From contig SKYL01000177.1 in assembly GCA_007127935.1 (NCBI GenBank), forward strand, positions 1-6,044: a stretch of DNA of 6,044 nucleotides, written 5' to 3'. The notes under the pieces are model-generated. The model was given only the letters and a program-made list of their open reading frames with translations. It was not told the DNA's origin and did not search any database. Source of the DNA: Halorhodospira sp. GTDB taxonomy: Bacteria > Pseudomonadota > Gammaproteobacteria > Nitrococcales > Halorhodospiraceae. Of the stretch, positions 1-6,044 are shown piece after piece (within the stretch, counting starts at the first letter, position 1; the number at the start of each line of letters is the position of its first letter). The translations under genes and the position numbers were made by a program.

Positions 1-958
1 GCGCGCCGGTGGCCGGATCGTCCCTCAGCGTGGACCAGAACACGCCCCAATCCACCGGCTTGCCGCGCCCGGCCACATGGAGCAACTCGGCGGCGAACGT
101 GCGACGCGCCCACGCCAGCCTGCCCCGGACATGGCCGCGCTGGCGGACGTCCAGGCGCACCTCCCGGAGGATCAGTCTGGAGAGCCGGATATAGCTGGCG
201 GTCCGCCTCATGGACCCCTCGGAGCCCCAACCGGCCTGGTCGAAGACATTGACGCCCCGGCCCTCGGTGGCGTGAATCCTCGGCGAGAACGCGGCCTGCC
301 CCAGGCCCTGACCGAGGCGCTGGCCCAGCGTCAATTTGAATAACCGATCCTCCCCCTGAAACAGGCTCTCCCGAAAGCGCAACGAGGAGTGCCGATCGAA
401 CCGGTAGGCCATGGCCGTGGTACTGACCACGTTACTCCGGTGGATCAGCAGGTCGAGCAAATCACCCTGGAATGCATAGATTCCACGGGCCTCATCGATC
501 AACGAATGATCGCCGGGATGGAGATTCCGCGCCGGGTCACGGTCCCATGCAAAGCGCGGCCGCTTCTTGGAGACGCGCAGCGTATTGCCAAAAAAGAGAT
601 CGAAGCCCCGATGCAGCGCGCTGACCGCGCTCTCTGGAAACCGGCCGCCCCATCGGTCATCGGAGTCGAGGAACGCCACAAAGCGCGTACCTGGGGGCAG
701 GCTGTCCAACCCGGTATTCCGTGCCGCCGCCGGTCCGCCGTTGGGCCGGCGGACGATCCGGATCGACGCCCCGTCACCGGGTGAGACCCCATCCAACTCC
801 TCATCGGCGGACACCGGGGATTCGTCGTCCACGATGACGATCCGGACATCGACACCGCCCCGCTGGCTGAGCACGGACCGGACACAGTGGCGGAGCAGAC
901 CGGGTTCCACCTGATAATAAGGAATGATTACTGCAAGTTCCGGCGCTGGTGCGGACAT
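1..958 (-). CDS. Family-2 glycosyltransferase, C-terminus cut by the window edge
   Basis: A GT-A fold glycosyltransferase (GT2) that would transfer a sugar from a nucleotide-sugar to a growing glycan at the cytoplasmic face of the inner membrane. The frame is open from the ATG at 958 down to base 2, giving 319 visible residues with no stop, so the 3' end lies outside the window. Seen in the translation: the N-terminal strand LAVIIPYYQ (residues 8-16), VDDES (43-47) for the nucleotide-binding aspartates, the classic GT2 segment PNGGPAAARNTGLD (72-85), the metal-binding DxD region LDSDDRW (97-103), and GED near 202-204 as a candidate catalytic-base motif. No membrane segments are evident. The start is supported by a GGAGAGGG Shine-Dalgarno (961-968) just upstream. 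It is divergent from the glycosyltransferase at 1036. GT2 enzymes usually run about 300-350 residues, so little is probably missing. The family is clear; donor and acceptor cannot be told from sequence. Confidence 0.93.
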   Translation of the reverse strand, partial: MSAPAPELAVIIPYYQVEPGLLRHCVRSVLSQRGGVDVRIVIVDDESPVSADEELDGVSPGDGASIRIVRRPNGGPAAARNTGLDSLPPGTRFVAFLDSDDRWGGRFPESAVSALHRGFDLFFGNTLRVSKKRPRFAWDRDPARNLHPGDHSLIDEARGIYAFQGDLLDLLIHRSNVVSTTAMAYRFDRHSSLRFRESLFQGEDRLFKLTLGQRLGQGLGQAAFSPRIHATEGRGVNVFDQAGWGSEGSMRRTASYIRLSRLILREVRLDVRQRGHVRGRLAWARRTFAAELLHVAGRGKPVDWGVFWSTLRDDPATGA

Positions 959-978
959 GGCCCTCTCCGGCGGCCGCT

Positions 979-1014
979 GGTGGCCTCGACTACTCTTGTC
1001 CAGTAAAGGCCACC
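979..1014. promoter_or_regulatory. Inverted repeat in the divergent spacer between the two glycosyltransferase genes
   Basis: The 77-bp spacer (959-1035) between the divergent starts contains a perfect 8-bp inverted repeat: GGTGGCCT at 979-986 and AGGCCACC at 1007-1014, separated by 20 bases. A NotI-like palindrome, GCGGCCGC, lies next to it at 970-977. The spacer must hold any promoters serving the two genes, so the dyad could be an operator or a leader hairpin. No convincing -35/-10 pair was seen on either strand. In GC-rich DNA a dyad of this length can arise by chance, so the regulatory reading is tentative. Confidence 0.3.
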
Positions 1015-1035
1015 CCCCACGGATACGCCAGCCGC

Positions 1036-1983
1036 ATGATCAACGTCGTCCTTGCCACGCACAATGGCGCCCGCACGCTGCCCCGGATGCTGGAACGACT
1101 GTGCGAACTGCATCCGCCGCCGGACGGATGGCGCCTCATCGCCGTGAACAACGCCAGCACCGACGCCACCCCGGAAATCCTTCGGCAGTACCGGAAGCGG
1201 CTGCCGCTGACCGTCCTGGAACACGGCACGAAGGGGAAGAACTCCGCATTGAACGCGGCCATACCCGCCATCGACGGATCGTTGGTGGTGCTGACGGACG
1301 ACGACATCCTGCCGGAGCGCGACTGGCTGCTCGTCTATCGGGACACGGCACTGGCTCACCCGGACCACTCCGTTTTCGGCGGCCCCATCCGGCCGGACTG
1401 GCCCAGCGAACCACCGGCCTGGATCTTGAAGCCGGCGGACCACCTGGGCGTCAGTTACGGGATCACCGACCCGGCGCTGCCCCAAGGGGACGTCTCACCG
1501 AAACTGATTTGGGGCGGGAACATGATGGTCCGCAAGGCGGTCTTCGACGCCGGCCATCGATTCTCCGACGCGGTGGGGCCCAAGGGCGGCACGGCCTACG
1601 CCATGGGGGGCGAGACCGAGTTTCTCGACCGCCTCGAGGCCGCCGGATACCGCTGCCGGCATGAGCCCGCCGCCGCGGTGCGGCACATCATCCGCCCGGA
1701 ACAACTGGAACGTACTTGGCTGTTGAAGCGCGCGTATCGCTACGGAAAGAGTTGCGCCCACTCGGCCTTTGCCGCCGCCGGCCCCTCCGGAGCGCACCGC
1801 AAGCTCTACTTCGATGCGCCGAGGTGGCTCTACCGCAAGATCGCCACCTCCGCCGTCAAGGCGTGCCTGCGCGGCGCGCCCCTGGGCTCATCCCGCTCGT
1901 TTCCCGAGATGTGGTCCCTCTACCGGGCGCTGGGCTTCCTGGCGCAGTACCGCGAGTTGGCGGCGCGCGCCCGCCGGTCATGA
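1036..1983 (+). CDS. Family-2 glycosyltransferase (complete, 315 aa)
   Basis: A second GT2 enzyme, different in sequence from the one at the left edge and presumably acting on another linkage of the same glycan. Seen: the N-terminal strand INVVLATHNGARTL (residues 2-15); VNNASTD (37-43), where NN replaces the common DD; KGKNSALN (66-73); the DxD-type metal site LTDDD (86-90); WGGNMMVRK (159-167), typical of the acceptor-side loop; and GGETEF (191-196), carrying the likely catalytic acid/base region. The C-terminal third is basic and aromatic (RAYRYGKS, about residues 234-241) and may bind the membrane surface, but there is no clear transmembrane helix. The frame stays open upstream to an ATG at 949, but that start would overlap the divergent gene and adds a tail unlike the family, so the ATG at 1036 directly before the first strand is preferred. 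Its Shine-Dalgarno is weak. The 3' end overlaps the convergent deacetylase gene by 6 bp. Substrate unknown. Confidence 0.92.
   Translation: MINVVLATHNGARTLPRMLERLCELHPPPDGWRLIAVNNASTDATPEILRQYRKRLPLTVLEHGTKGKNSALNAAIPAIDGSLVVLTDDDILPERDWLLVYRDTALAHPDHSVFGGPIRPDWPSEPPAWILKPADHLGVSYGITDPALPQGDVSPKLIWGGNMMVRKAVFDAGHRFSDAVGPKGGTAYAMGGETEFLDRLEAAGYRCRHEPAAAVRHIIRPEQLERTWLLKRAYRYGKSCAHSAFAAAGPSGAHRKLYFDAPRWLYRKIATSAVKACLRGAPLGSSRSFPEMWSLYRALGFLAQYRELAARARRS
1978..1983. other. Shared palindromic stop site of two convergent genes
   Basis: The hexamer TCATGA reads the same on both strands. On the plus strand it is the final Ser codon and the TGA stop of the glycosyltransferase gene. On the minus strand it is the final Ser codon and the TGA stop of the deacetylase gene. 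The two coding regions therefore overlap tail to tail by 6 bp and leave no room for an intergenic terminator, so any transcription termination must lie inside the opposing gene or be factor-dependent. Confidence 0.9.
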
Positions 1984-2934
1984 CCGTAGTCTCCAGTTGG
2001 ACTTGAGGGCTCCGACCACGCTCCGGGCACGGTCCAGCCCGACCCGGTGATAGACCCCGACGGCCCGATCCGGCGGGCGCCAGCCCCGCGTGGTGAAGTA
2101 GAGATCGACCTCCGGCGCGGTCCGCTGGTAGAACGCCCGGCCCACCCCGAGATCGCTGAACGGAAAGGCGAAGTACCGGTAGGGCAGATCGAACGCCCCC
2201 CGAACCCGCCGGATACTGCCGACGGTCTGGTCCACTTGCTCCTCCAGGGAGAGATCGGGGTAGTACGGGTGATCGCAACTGTGCGCCCCCAAGTGGAACC
2301 CCCGGCCAATGAGGTCGGCCGCCTCGGCGGTGGTCATGTAGGGCCGCTCCCGAGCAAAGTACGCCTCCATATCCAACCCGATCGCCTCCGCCACCTCCCC
2401 ATGGACGGCCCGGTCCGCATAACGCACCGCGAGGACGGCGGCGGAGACGTCGGCGTGAGGGTAGCCCCGGGCCGCCAGGAGCCGTCCCGCCTCCTTTCTT
2501 GCCGACGCGGCGGCGGTCTTGAGGCGTTCACACAGCAGGCTGGCCTGGAAGCGGTAGAAGTGGCCGCGCCCCTCCATGAAGTCGGGGTTGACGAAGAAGA
2601 TGGCCGGCACCCCCTCCCGCTCCAAGAGCGGCACGACCTGCTCGTAGGTCGAGCGGAGTCCGTCATCGAAGGTGAGGACGAAACGGCCGGAGCAAGCACC
2701 GGCCAACGCCCCGGGCGACAAGTCCTCCAACGGACGGAGGCACCTCAGCAATTGACTCAAGACCCTTCGGAAACCGGCGGCGCTCTGGGTGGCGTATAGG
2801 TGCTTGACGTGGGGCCGCTCCTCCCCCACCCCGTGGAGGAAGAAGATCCCCGGCGCCGACGTAAGCGCCCGGTAGACCACCAAGGGCACCCGGCGCCGGA
2901 TGGAACGGAAGCCCCGGCTCAGCCATTCGGGCAT
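1978..2934 (-). CDS. Polysaccharide deacetylase, NodB/CE4 family
   Basis: A carbohydrate esterase family 4 protein, expected to hydrolyse N-acetyl or O-acetyl groups on a sugar using a divalent metal. Numbering from the ATG at 2934 (318 aa): TFDDG (88-92) holds the catalytic-base Asp and the first metal Asp; HSCDH (218-222) is the H-S/T-x-x-H metal motif; FAFPFS (255-260) takes the place of the RxPY/FAYPFG motif; HRVGLD (296-301) may be the C-terminal active-site motif. The core metal triad (D90, H218, H222) is intact. No N-terminal signal peptide is obvious, so it may act in the cytoplasm before export. An in-frame ATG at 3000 would overlap the exporter gene by 41 bp, with its purine tract abutting the ATG. 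The ATG at 2934 leaves a 25-bp gap after the exporter stop and has GGGGA about 7 bases upstream, so it is preferred. The gene is likely co-transcribed with the ABC exporter. Exact substrate unknown. Confidence 0.9.
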   Translation of the reverse strand: MPEWLSRGFRSIRRRVPLVVYRALTSAPGIFFLHGVGEERPHVKHLYATQSAAGFRRVLSQLLRCLRPLEDLSPGALAGACSGRFVLTFDDGLRSTYEQVVPLLEREGVPAIFFVNPDFMEGRGHFYRFQASLLCERLKTAAASARKEAGRLLAARGYPHADVSAAVLAVRYADRAVHGEVAEAIGLDMEAYFARERPYMTTAEAADLIGRGFHLGAHSCDHPYYPDLSLEEQVDQTVGSIRRVRGAFDLPYRYFAFPFSDLGVGRAFYQRTAPEVDLYFTTRGWRPPDRAVGVYHRVGLDRARSVVGALKSNWRLRS

Positions 2935-2959
2935 GACGCGATCCCCATGGGAGGCATGC

Positions 2960-4813
2960 TCACGATGCGGAATCGACGACGGCGGCGTCTCTCCGGCCAT
3001 CCCCTTTCACCAGCCGCCGGAAGTGGGCGCTTCCGTGAAGCAGCTCGTTCCAGCTCCCACAGTCCACGATCCGCCCCTCGTGCATCACCGCGATCCGGTC
3101 ACACAACTCCACGGTGGTCAGGCGGTGGGCCACCAGCAGGATCGTCTTCTCATTGGCCAGATTGCGCACCGCCTCCATGACGGCGGACTCGGTCGCGTTG
3201 TCCAGCGCGCTGGTGGCCTCGTCAAAGACCAGTACGGAAGGATCACGGTAGAGTGCCCGGGCGATCCCGATGCGCTGCCGTTGCCCCCCGGAAAGCCGCA
3301 CGCCCCGCTCGCCGATGGCCGTGTCGTAGCCCTCCGGTAGGTGACCCGTGACAAAGGCGTGCAGATTCGCCAGCCGCGCGGAGCGCTCCACCGCCGAATG
3401 ATCGATTTCACCCGCGGGCACCCCCAACGCGATGTTCGCGGCAACGGTGTCGTCGGACAAAAAGATGTGCTGCGGCACGTACCCAATGGCCGCCTGCCAG
3501 CATCGGAGATTGGATCGATCCAACGGCCTGCCGTCGATCCGGATGGCGCCCTCGCCGGGCTGTAGCAAACCCAACAAGAGATCGACCAACGTGCTCTTGC
3601 CCGCCCCCGAGGCGCCCACCACCCCCACCGTACTCCGCGCCGGAATGGTGAAGCTCAGGCGGCTCAACGCCGGCTGATCGGCGCCGGGGTACGAGAAACT
3701 GACGTCCTGGAACTCCACGGAGACGCGAAGCGGCATTGGTTTCACCTCGCCGGCCCTGTCCGGGAGCGGCATGAGCCCCGCACAACCCTCCAGATCCTTC
3801 AGCAAGCTTCTCACCGCGGGCATATTGAAGCGCAGCGCCGCCACTGAAGAGAACAACTTCTGGAAGGCCGGGATCAGTTTCTTGGCCGCCACGGCGTAGA
3901 GCCCGATCAACGGCAGCGCGCCGGCCAACCCGCCGTCGCCGGACATGAGGAACAGAACCAGGATCAGCACGCCGCCGAACGCAACCGCCTCAATGGCATA
4001 CTGCGGAAGGTCCGACAACACATAGAAATTGGCCTGTTGATTGGCAAAGCGCCGCGCCGGACTCCGATAGCGGTCGAGGTAGGTGCGCTCCCGGCCGAGC
4101 AGGCGAATCTCCTTGGCCCCGGCGAAGGCCTCGCCGGCGGCGGAAAACCGCTCCCGATTGGCCCGGAGGCGGATCTTGCCGATCCGCTCGAGCCAACGCC
4201 GGGAGAAGACGTAGATCGCCCCATAGATCGCGCCGATGGTGGCCGCCGTGGCCAACGCCAGGCGAGGCTCCACCACCAGCAACAACACGATGATCGCCAC
4301 CGCCGATGTGCCGAAGATGACCAGCCGCAGGGCCGGCAACAAGGCGCCACTGATCGCCTGATGGGTCTCCTCCAAGACGCTTTTCGCCAGGTCCGCGGAG
4401 TTGCGATTCAAGTAAAAGCTATAGGGACGCCGCAGGTACCCCTCCATCAAACGCTTGGAGAGCCAATACTGCTGGGAATGAGAGAAGCGGATCGTGGCCC
4501 ACTGCGAAAGCGCCTGCAGCGCAACCCCGGAGAAAAACACCAGGAACGCCGCCACCCCCAGGAAGAACAGGAAGCTTTGGGTCCTCTCGAACCCCAAGGC
4601 GCTGAACGCCCCGCTCAACCAGGCATTGCCGTGCACCACCGCCGGATCGGCGAGAACGGCGAGAAACGGCATCACCGACGCCACCCCCAGCATGTTCATC
4701 AGCGAGGTGAGCATCATCAACGCAAAGAGGGCGAACACCTTGGGGCGGTCCCGGCGGTCCACCAGGCGACCGACATCGCGAATCCACGCCGTCATTCCTT
4801 CCAAACCATCCAT
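2960..4813 (-). CDS. ABC exporter, fused membrane and ATPase domains (PglK/MsbA-type flippase)
   Basis: A 617-residue half-transporter expected to work as a homodimer in the inner membrane, flipping or exporting a lipid-linked glycan or similar amphipathic substrate by ATP hydrolysis. The membrane domain covers about residues 25-325, with hydrophobic stretches near 25-54, 80-105, 155-205 (probably two helices) and 270-312, consistent with six helices. The nucleotide-binding domain starts near 364: A-loop Tyr in FSYPG (373-377), Walker A GASGAGKST (400-408), Q-loop Gln 448 in YVPQ, signature LSGGQ (507-511), Walker B LVFDE (528-532), D-loop SALD (535-538) and H-loop His 563. All catalytic motifs are intact and the length is normal for the family. 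The ATG at 4813 has GGTGG about 5 bases upstream. A second ATG at 4795 has a purine tract directly abutting it and is less likely. The next gene downstream is the deacetylase. Neighbouring glycosyltransferases favour a glycan substrate; a lipid or peptide exporter remains possible. Confidence 0.94.
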   Translation of the reverse strand: MDGLEGMTAWIRDVGRLVDRRDRPKVFALFALMMLTSLMNMLGVASVMPFLAVLADPAVVHGNAWLSGAFSALGFERTQSFLFFLGVAAFLVFFSGVALQALSQWATIRFSHSQQYWLSKRLMEGYLRRPYSFYLNRNSADLAKSVLEETHQAISGALLPALRLVIFGTSAVAIIVLLLVVEPRLALATAATIGAIYGAIYVFSRRWLERIGKIRLRANRERFSAAGEAFAGAKEIRLLGRERTYLDRYRSPARRFANQQANFYVLSDLPQYAIEAVAFGGVLILVLFLMSGDGGLAGALPLIGLYAVAAKKLIPAFQKLFSSVAALRFNMPAVRSLLKDLEGCAGLMPLPDRAGEVKPMPLRVSVEFQDVSFSYPGADQPALSRLSFTIPARSTVGVVGASGAGKSTLVDLLLGLLQPGEGAIRIDGRPLDRSNLRCWQAAIGYVPQHIFLSDDTVAANIALGVPAGEIDHSAVERSARLANLHAFVTGHLPEGYDTAIGERGVRLSGGQRQRIGIARALYRDPSVLVFDEATSALDNATESAVMEAVRNLANEKTILLVAHRLTTVELCDRIAVMHEGRIVDCGSWNELLHGSAHFRRLVKGDGRRDAAVVDSAS

Positions 4814-4964
4814 GCATCCACCGGCCGAACAGAGGGGCCGTTTTCAGACTGATCCTCACCACCCGGGCCTTCTGTGCGATGCGCAACATACGGCATCCGC
4901 CGCCCACCGTACGCTGAGAACCATGGCCGGCATGGGCCGTGATACGAGGGAGCCGGGGCAAGGC
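4814..4964. other. Divergent intergenic region between exporter and asparagine-synthase-like gene
   Basis: About 150 bp separate the exporter start from the preferred start of the plus-strand gene, or 109 bp if the ATG at 4923 is used. Any promoters for both genes must lie here, yet no convincing -35/-10 or -24/-12 pair could be picked out on either strand. The only structure seen is a short dyad, GATGC (4878-4882) and GCATC (4893-4897) with a 10-base gap, and a weaker 5-bp pair, CGGCC/GGCCG, near 4822-4840. No RNA gene or credible small protein gene was found. Confidence 0.5.
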
Positions 4965-6044
4965 ATGCTGATCCTGCAAGGCGTCATCGGCGGCAGCGAT
5001 GTGGACGGACGGTTTCCCGCCCGCCGCGAGGCGGGGTGGATCTACTTCAACGGCCCCGGGTGGGCGCTGCGCATCGCCATTCCACACCCCACCTACCACG
5101 TCGAAGAGGGCTTCGGACACATCGCCGTGCACGACGGGCGGTGGCGGAACGGGGCTTCCGGCGGACCCGGCGGCTCCTATCTGATCATCCACACCGATCC
5201 TCCCGGCGCTCTGACGGTGGAGTCGGATCGCACCGGCACCATTCCGCTTTACTGGTCAACCATCGACGGCCCCGCGACCCTCTTTGGGACTTGCCTGCCG
5301 GACGTGGCGCGGGCCCTCCCCCGTGGAGCCGAACCCGATCCCATCGGCGTACTGCAAACCGTACTCCTGGAACACCCATGGGGCGATCAGACCGCCGTGA
5401 AGGGCATCCGGCTGCTACCGGCCGCCCGGCGCTGTGCCTTCACCGCCTCCGGGCTCCAGTGGAGCCACGAGACGTGGCGCCCGCCGCCGGTGCGCCGGGA
5501 ACCGGCGCCTTCCATCACGCCGTGGCTGGATGGCGCCATCGCCGCCCTGACCGCCGCCCATCACACGGCGACGGCGGACCTGGACGCCGAGACGGTGGCG
5601 CTGCCCATCACCGCCGGGCTCGACTCCCGGTGCAACTTGGCGCTCCATCCCGAGTTGGCCCGCCGCGCCGGGCTCTTCCACTGTCACGACCTCGGCCGCG
5701 TGGAACTGCCCATCGCCAAACGCATCGCCCGCCACCTGGGGCGGCCGCTGATGGTCTTTCCCGCCGCGCAAGACATGAGGGAAGCCCCCGACTTCGAGGC
5801 CGCGCTGGGGCCGGGGGACTTCAATATCGGGCACTGGCGGCTGGTGGGGACCGCCCGCCGGTTACGGGAGGCGGGTTACCGGGCCACGGTGGACGGCTAC
5901 CTGCAAGACCTGCTCTTCAAGGCCACGTTCCTGTCGGACGCGCCCCGCCATGAGCTGGTGGCCCACCGCCAGCGCTTCGTGCGTTACATGACACGCCGCC
6001 GCAGTCTGCCCATCCACCCCGCGCAGATGGCCGCCTTGGACGAA
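4965..6044 (+). CDS. Asparagine-synthase-like protein, C-terminus cut by the window edge
   Basis: Resembles class-B asparagine synthetases: an N-terminal Ntn glutaminase-like domain followed by an ATP-pyrophosphatase (PP-loop) domain that adenylates a carboxylate for amidation. Visible: 360 residues, no stop. N-terminal MLILQGVIG lines up with the family's MCGIxGxIG, but Cys2, the glutaminase nucleophile, is Leu. VESDRTGTIPLYWS (85-98) matches the family's DxxGxxPLYY segment, so the fold is probably kept. ITAGLDSR (215-222) is the PP-loop, a variant of SGGLDS. Without Cys2 the protein probably uses free ammonia or another nucleophile, or is an amide-forming ligase. In-frame ATGs at 4923 and 4932 would add up to 14 residues of unpatterned sequence; 4965 is chosen because it places the start at the conserved family N-terminus, with GGGG about 6 bases upstream. 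Such proteins occur in polysaccharide loci and, as cyclases, in lasso-peptide clusters; the glycosyltransferases nearby favour the former. Family assignment is fairly sure, reaction is not. Confidence 0.82.
   Translation, partial: MLILQGVIGGSDVDGRFPARREAGWIYFNGPGWALRIAIPHPTYHVEEGFGHIAVHDGRWRNGASGGPGGSYLIIHTDPPGALTVESDRTGTIPLYWSTIDGPATLFGTCLPDVARALPRGAEPDPIGVLQTVLLEHPWGDQTAVKGIRLLPAARRCAFTASGLQWSHETWRPPPVRREPAPSITPWLDGAIAALTAAHHTATADLDAETVALPITAGLDSRCNLALHPELARRAGLFHCHDLGRVELPIAKRIARHLGRPLMVFPAAQDMREAPDFEAALGPGDFNIGHWRLVGTARRLREAGYRATVDGYLQDLLFKATFLSDAPRHELVAHRQRFVRYMTRRRSLPIHPAQMAALDE

Noticed and set aside
499..885. Minus-strand 128-codon open frame within the left-edge glycosyltransferase
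   Set aside because: Same strand but wrong frame. The frame starting at 958 carries all GT2 motifs and stays open to the window edge.
970..977. GCGGCCGC palindrome as an operator
   Set aside because: Eight-base GC palindromes are common in DNA of this composition; there is no further support apart from its location.
924..1664. Plus-strand 246-codon open frame over the second glycosyltransferase
   Set aside because: Shadow frame: begins inside the divergent glycosyltransferase and its product is Arg/Gly/His-rich without GT motifs.
2047..2799. Plus-strand 250-codon open frame antisense to the deacetylase
   Set aside because: Opposite strand of a clear CE4 gene; no ribosome-binding site or domain pattern.
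4037..4852. Plus-strand 271-codon open frame antisense to the exporter
   Set aside because: It lies almost wholly opposite the exporter gene, whose protein carries every ABC motif. The antisense translation is rich in Arg, Gln, His and Pro with no recognisable domain, as expected for a shadow frame in GC-rich DNA.
4879..4917. 12-codon plus-strand mini-ORF in the exporter/AsnB-like intergenic region, considered as a peptide precursor or leader
   Set aside because: No Shine-Dalgarno, no core-peptide or attenuator pattern, and its length is well within chance.
5036..5953. Plus-strand 305-codon open frame
   Set aside because: It overlaps the asparagine-synthase-like gene in another frame; its Arg/Pro/Gly-rich product has no family features, whereas the chosen frame shows the PP-loop and glutaminase-like segment.

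Overview
The window is a high-GC (roughly 65%) stretch of bacterial DNA. It carries part of a surface or exopolysaccharide (EPS / O-antigen-like) biosynthesis locus. Dense GC-rich coding, ATG starts with modest Shine-Dalgarno sequences and these protein families fit a Pseudomonadota genome, perhaps a gammaproteobacterium. The taxon is an inference from composition and family resemblance only.

There are five genes, two of them cut by the window edges, in alternating orientation. From left to right: (1) a family-2 glycosyltransferase on the minus strand, start at 958, running off the left edge; (2) a second, distinct family-2 glycosyltransferase on the plus strand, 1036-1983, divergent from the first across a 77-bp spacer that holds a perfect 8-bp inverted repeat; (3) a NodB/CE4-type polysaccharide deacetylase on the minus strand, 1978-2934; (4) a complete fused ABC exporter (membrane domain plus ATPase) of the PglK/MsbA lipid-linked-glycan flippase type on the minus strand, 2960-4813, directly upstream of the deacetylase and probably co-transcribed with it; (5) an asparagine-synthase-like protein on the plus strand from about 4965, divergent from the exporter and running off the right edge. 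Genes 2 and 3 converge and overlap by 6 bp in a palindrome, TCATGA, that supplies the last Ser codon and the stop of both.

A plausible joint role is this: the glycosyltransferases build a lipid-linked glycan at the cytoplasmic face, the deacetylase removes N- or O-acyl groups, the ABC protein moves a lipid-linked product across the inner membrane, and the asparagine-synthase-like enzyme adds an amide or amino group or ligates an amino-acid-type substituent. The last step is the least certain: its N-terminal glutaminase-like domain lacks the nucleophilic cysteine, while its ATP-binding loop is kept in a variant form. No RNA genes, mobile elements, CRISPR arrays, confident promoters or terminators were found. 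No non-coding stretch exceeds about 150 bp.
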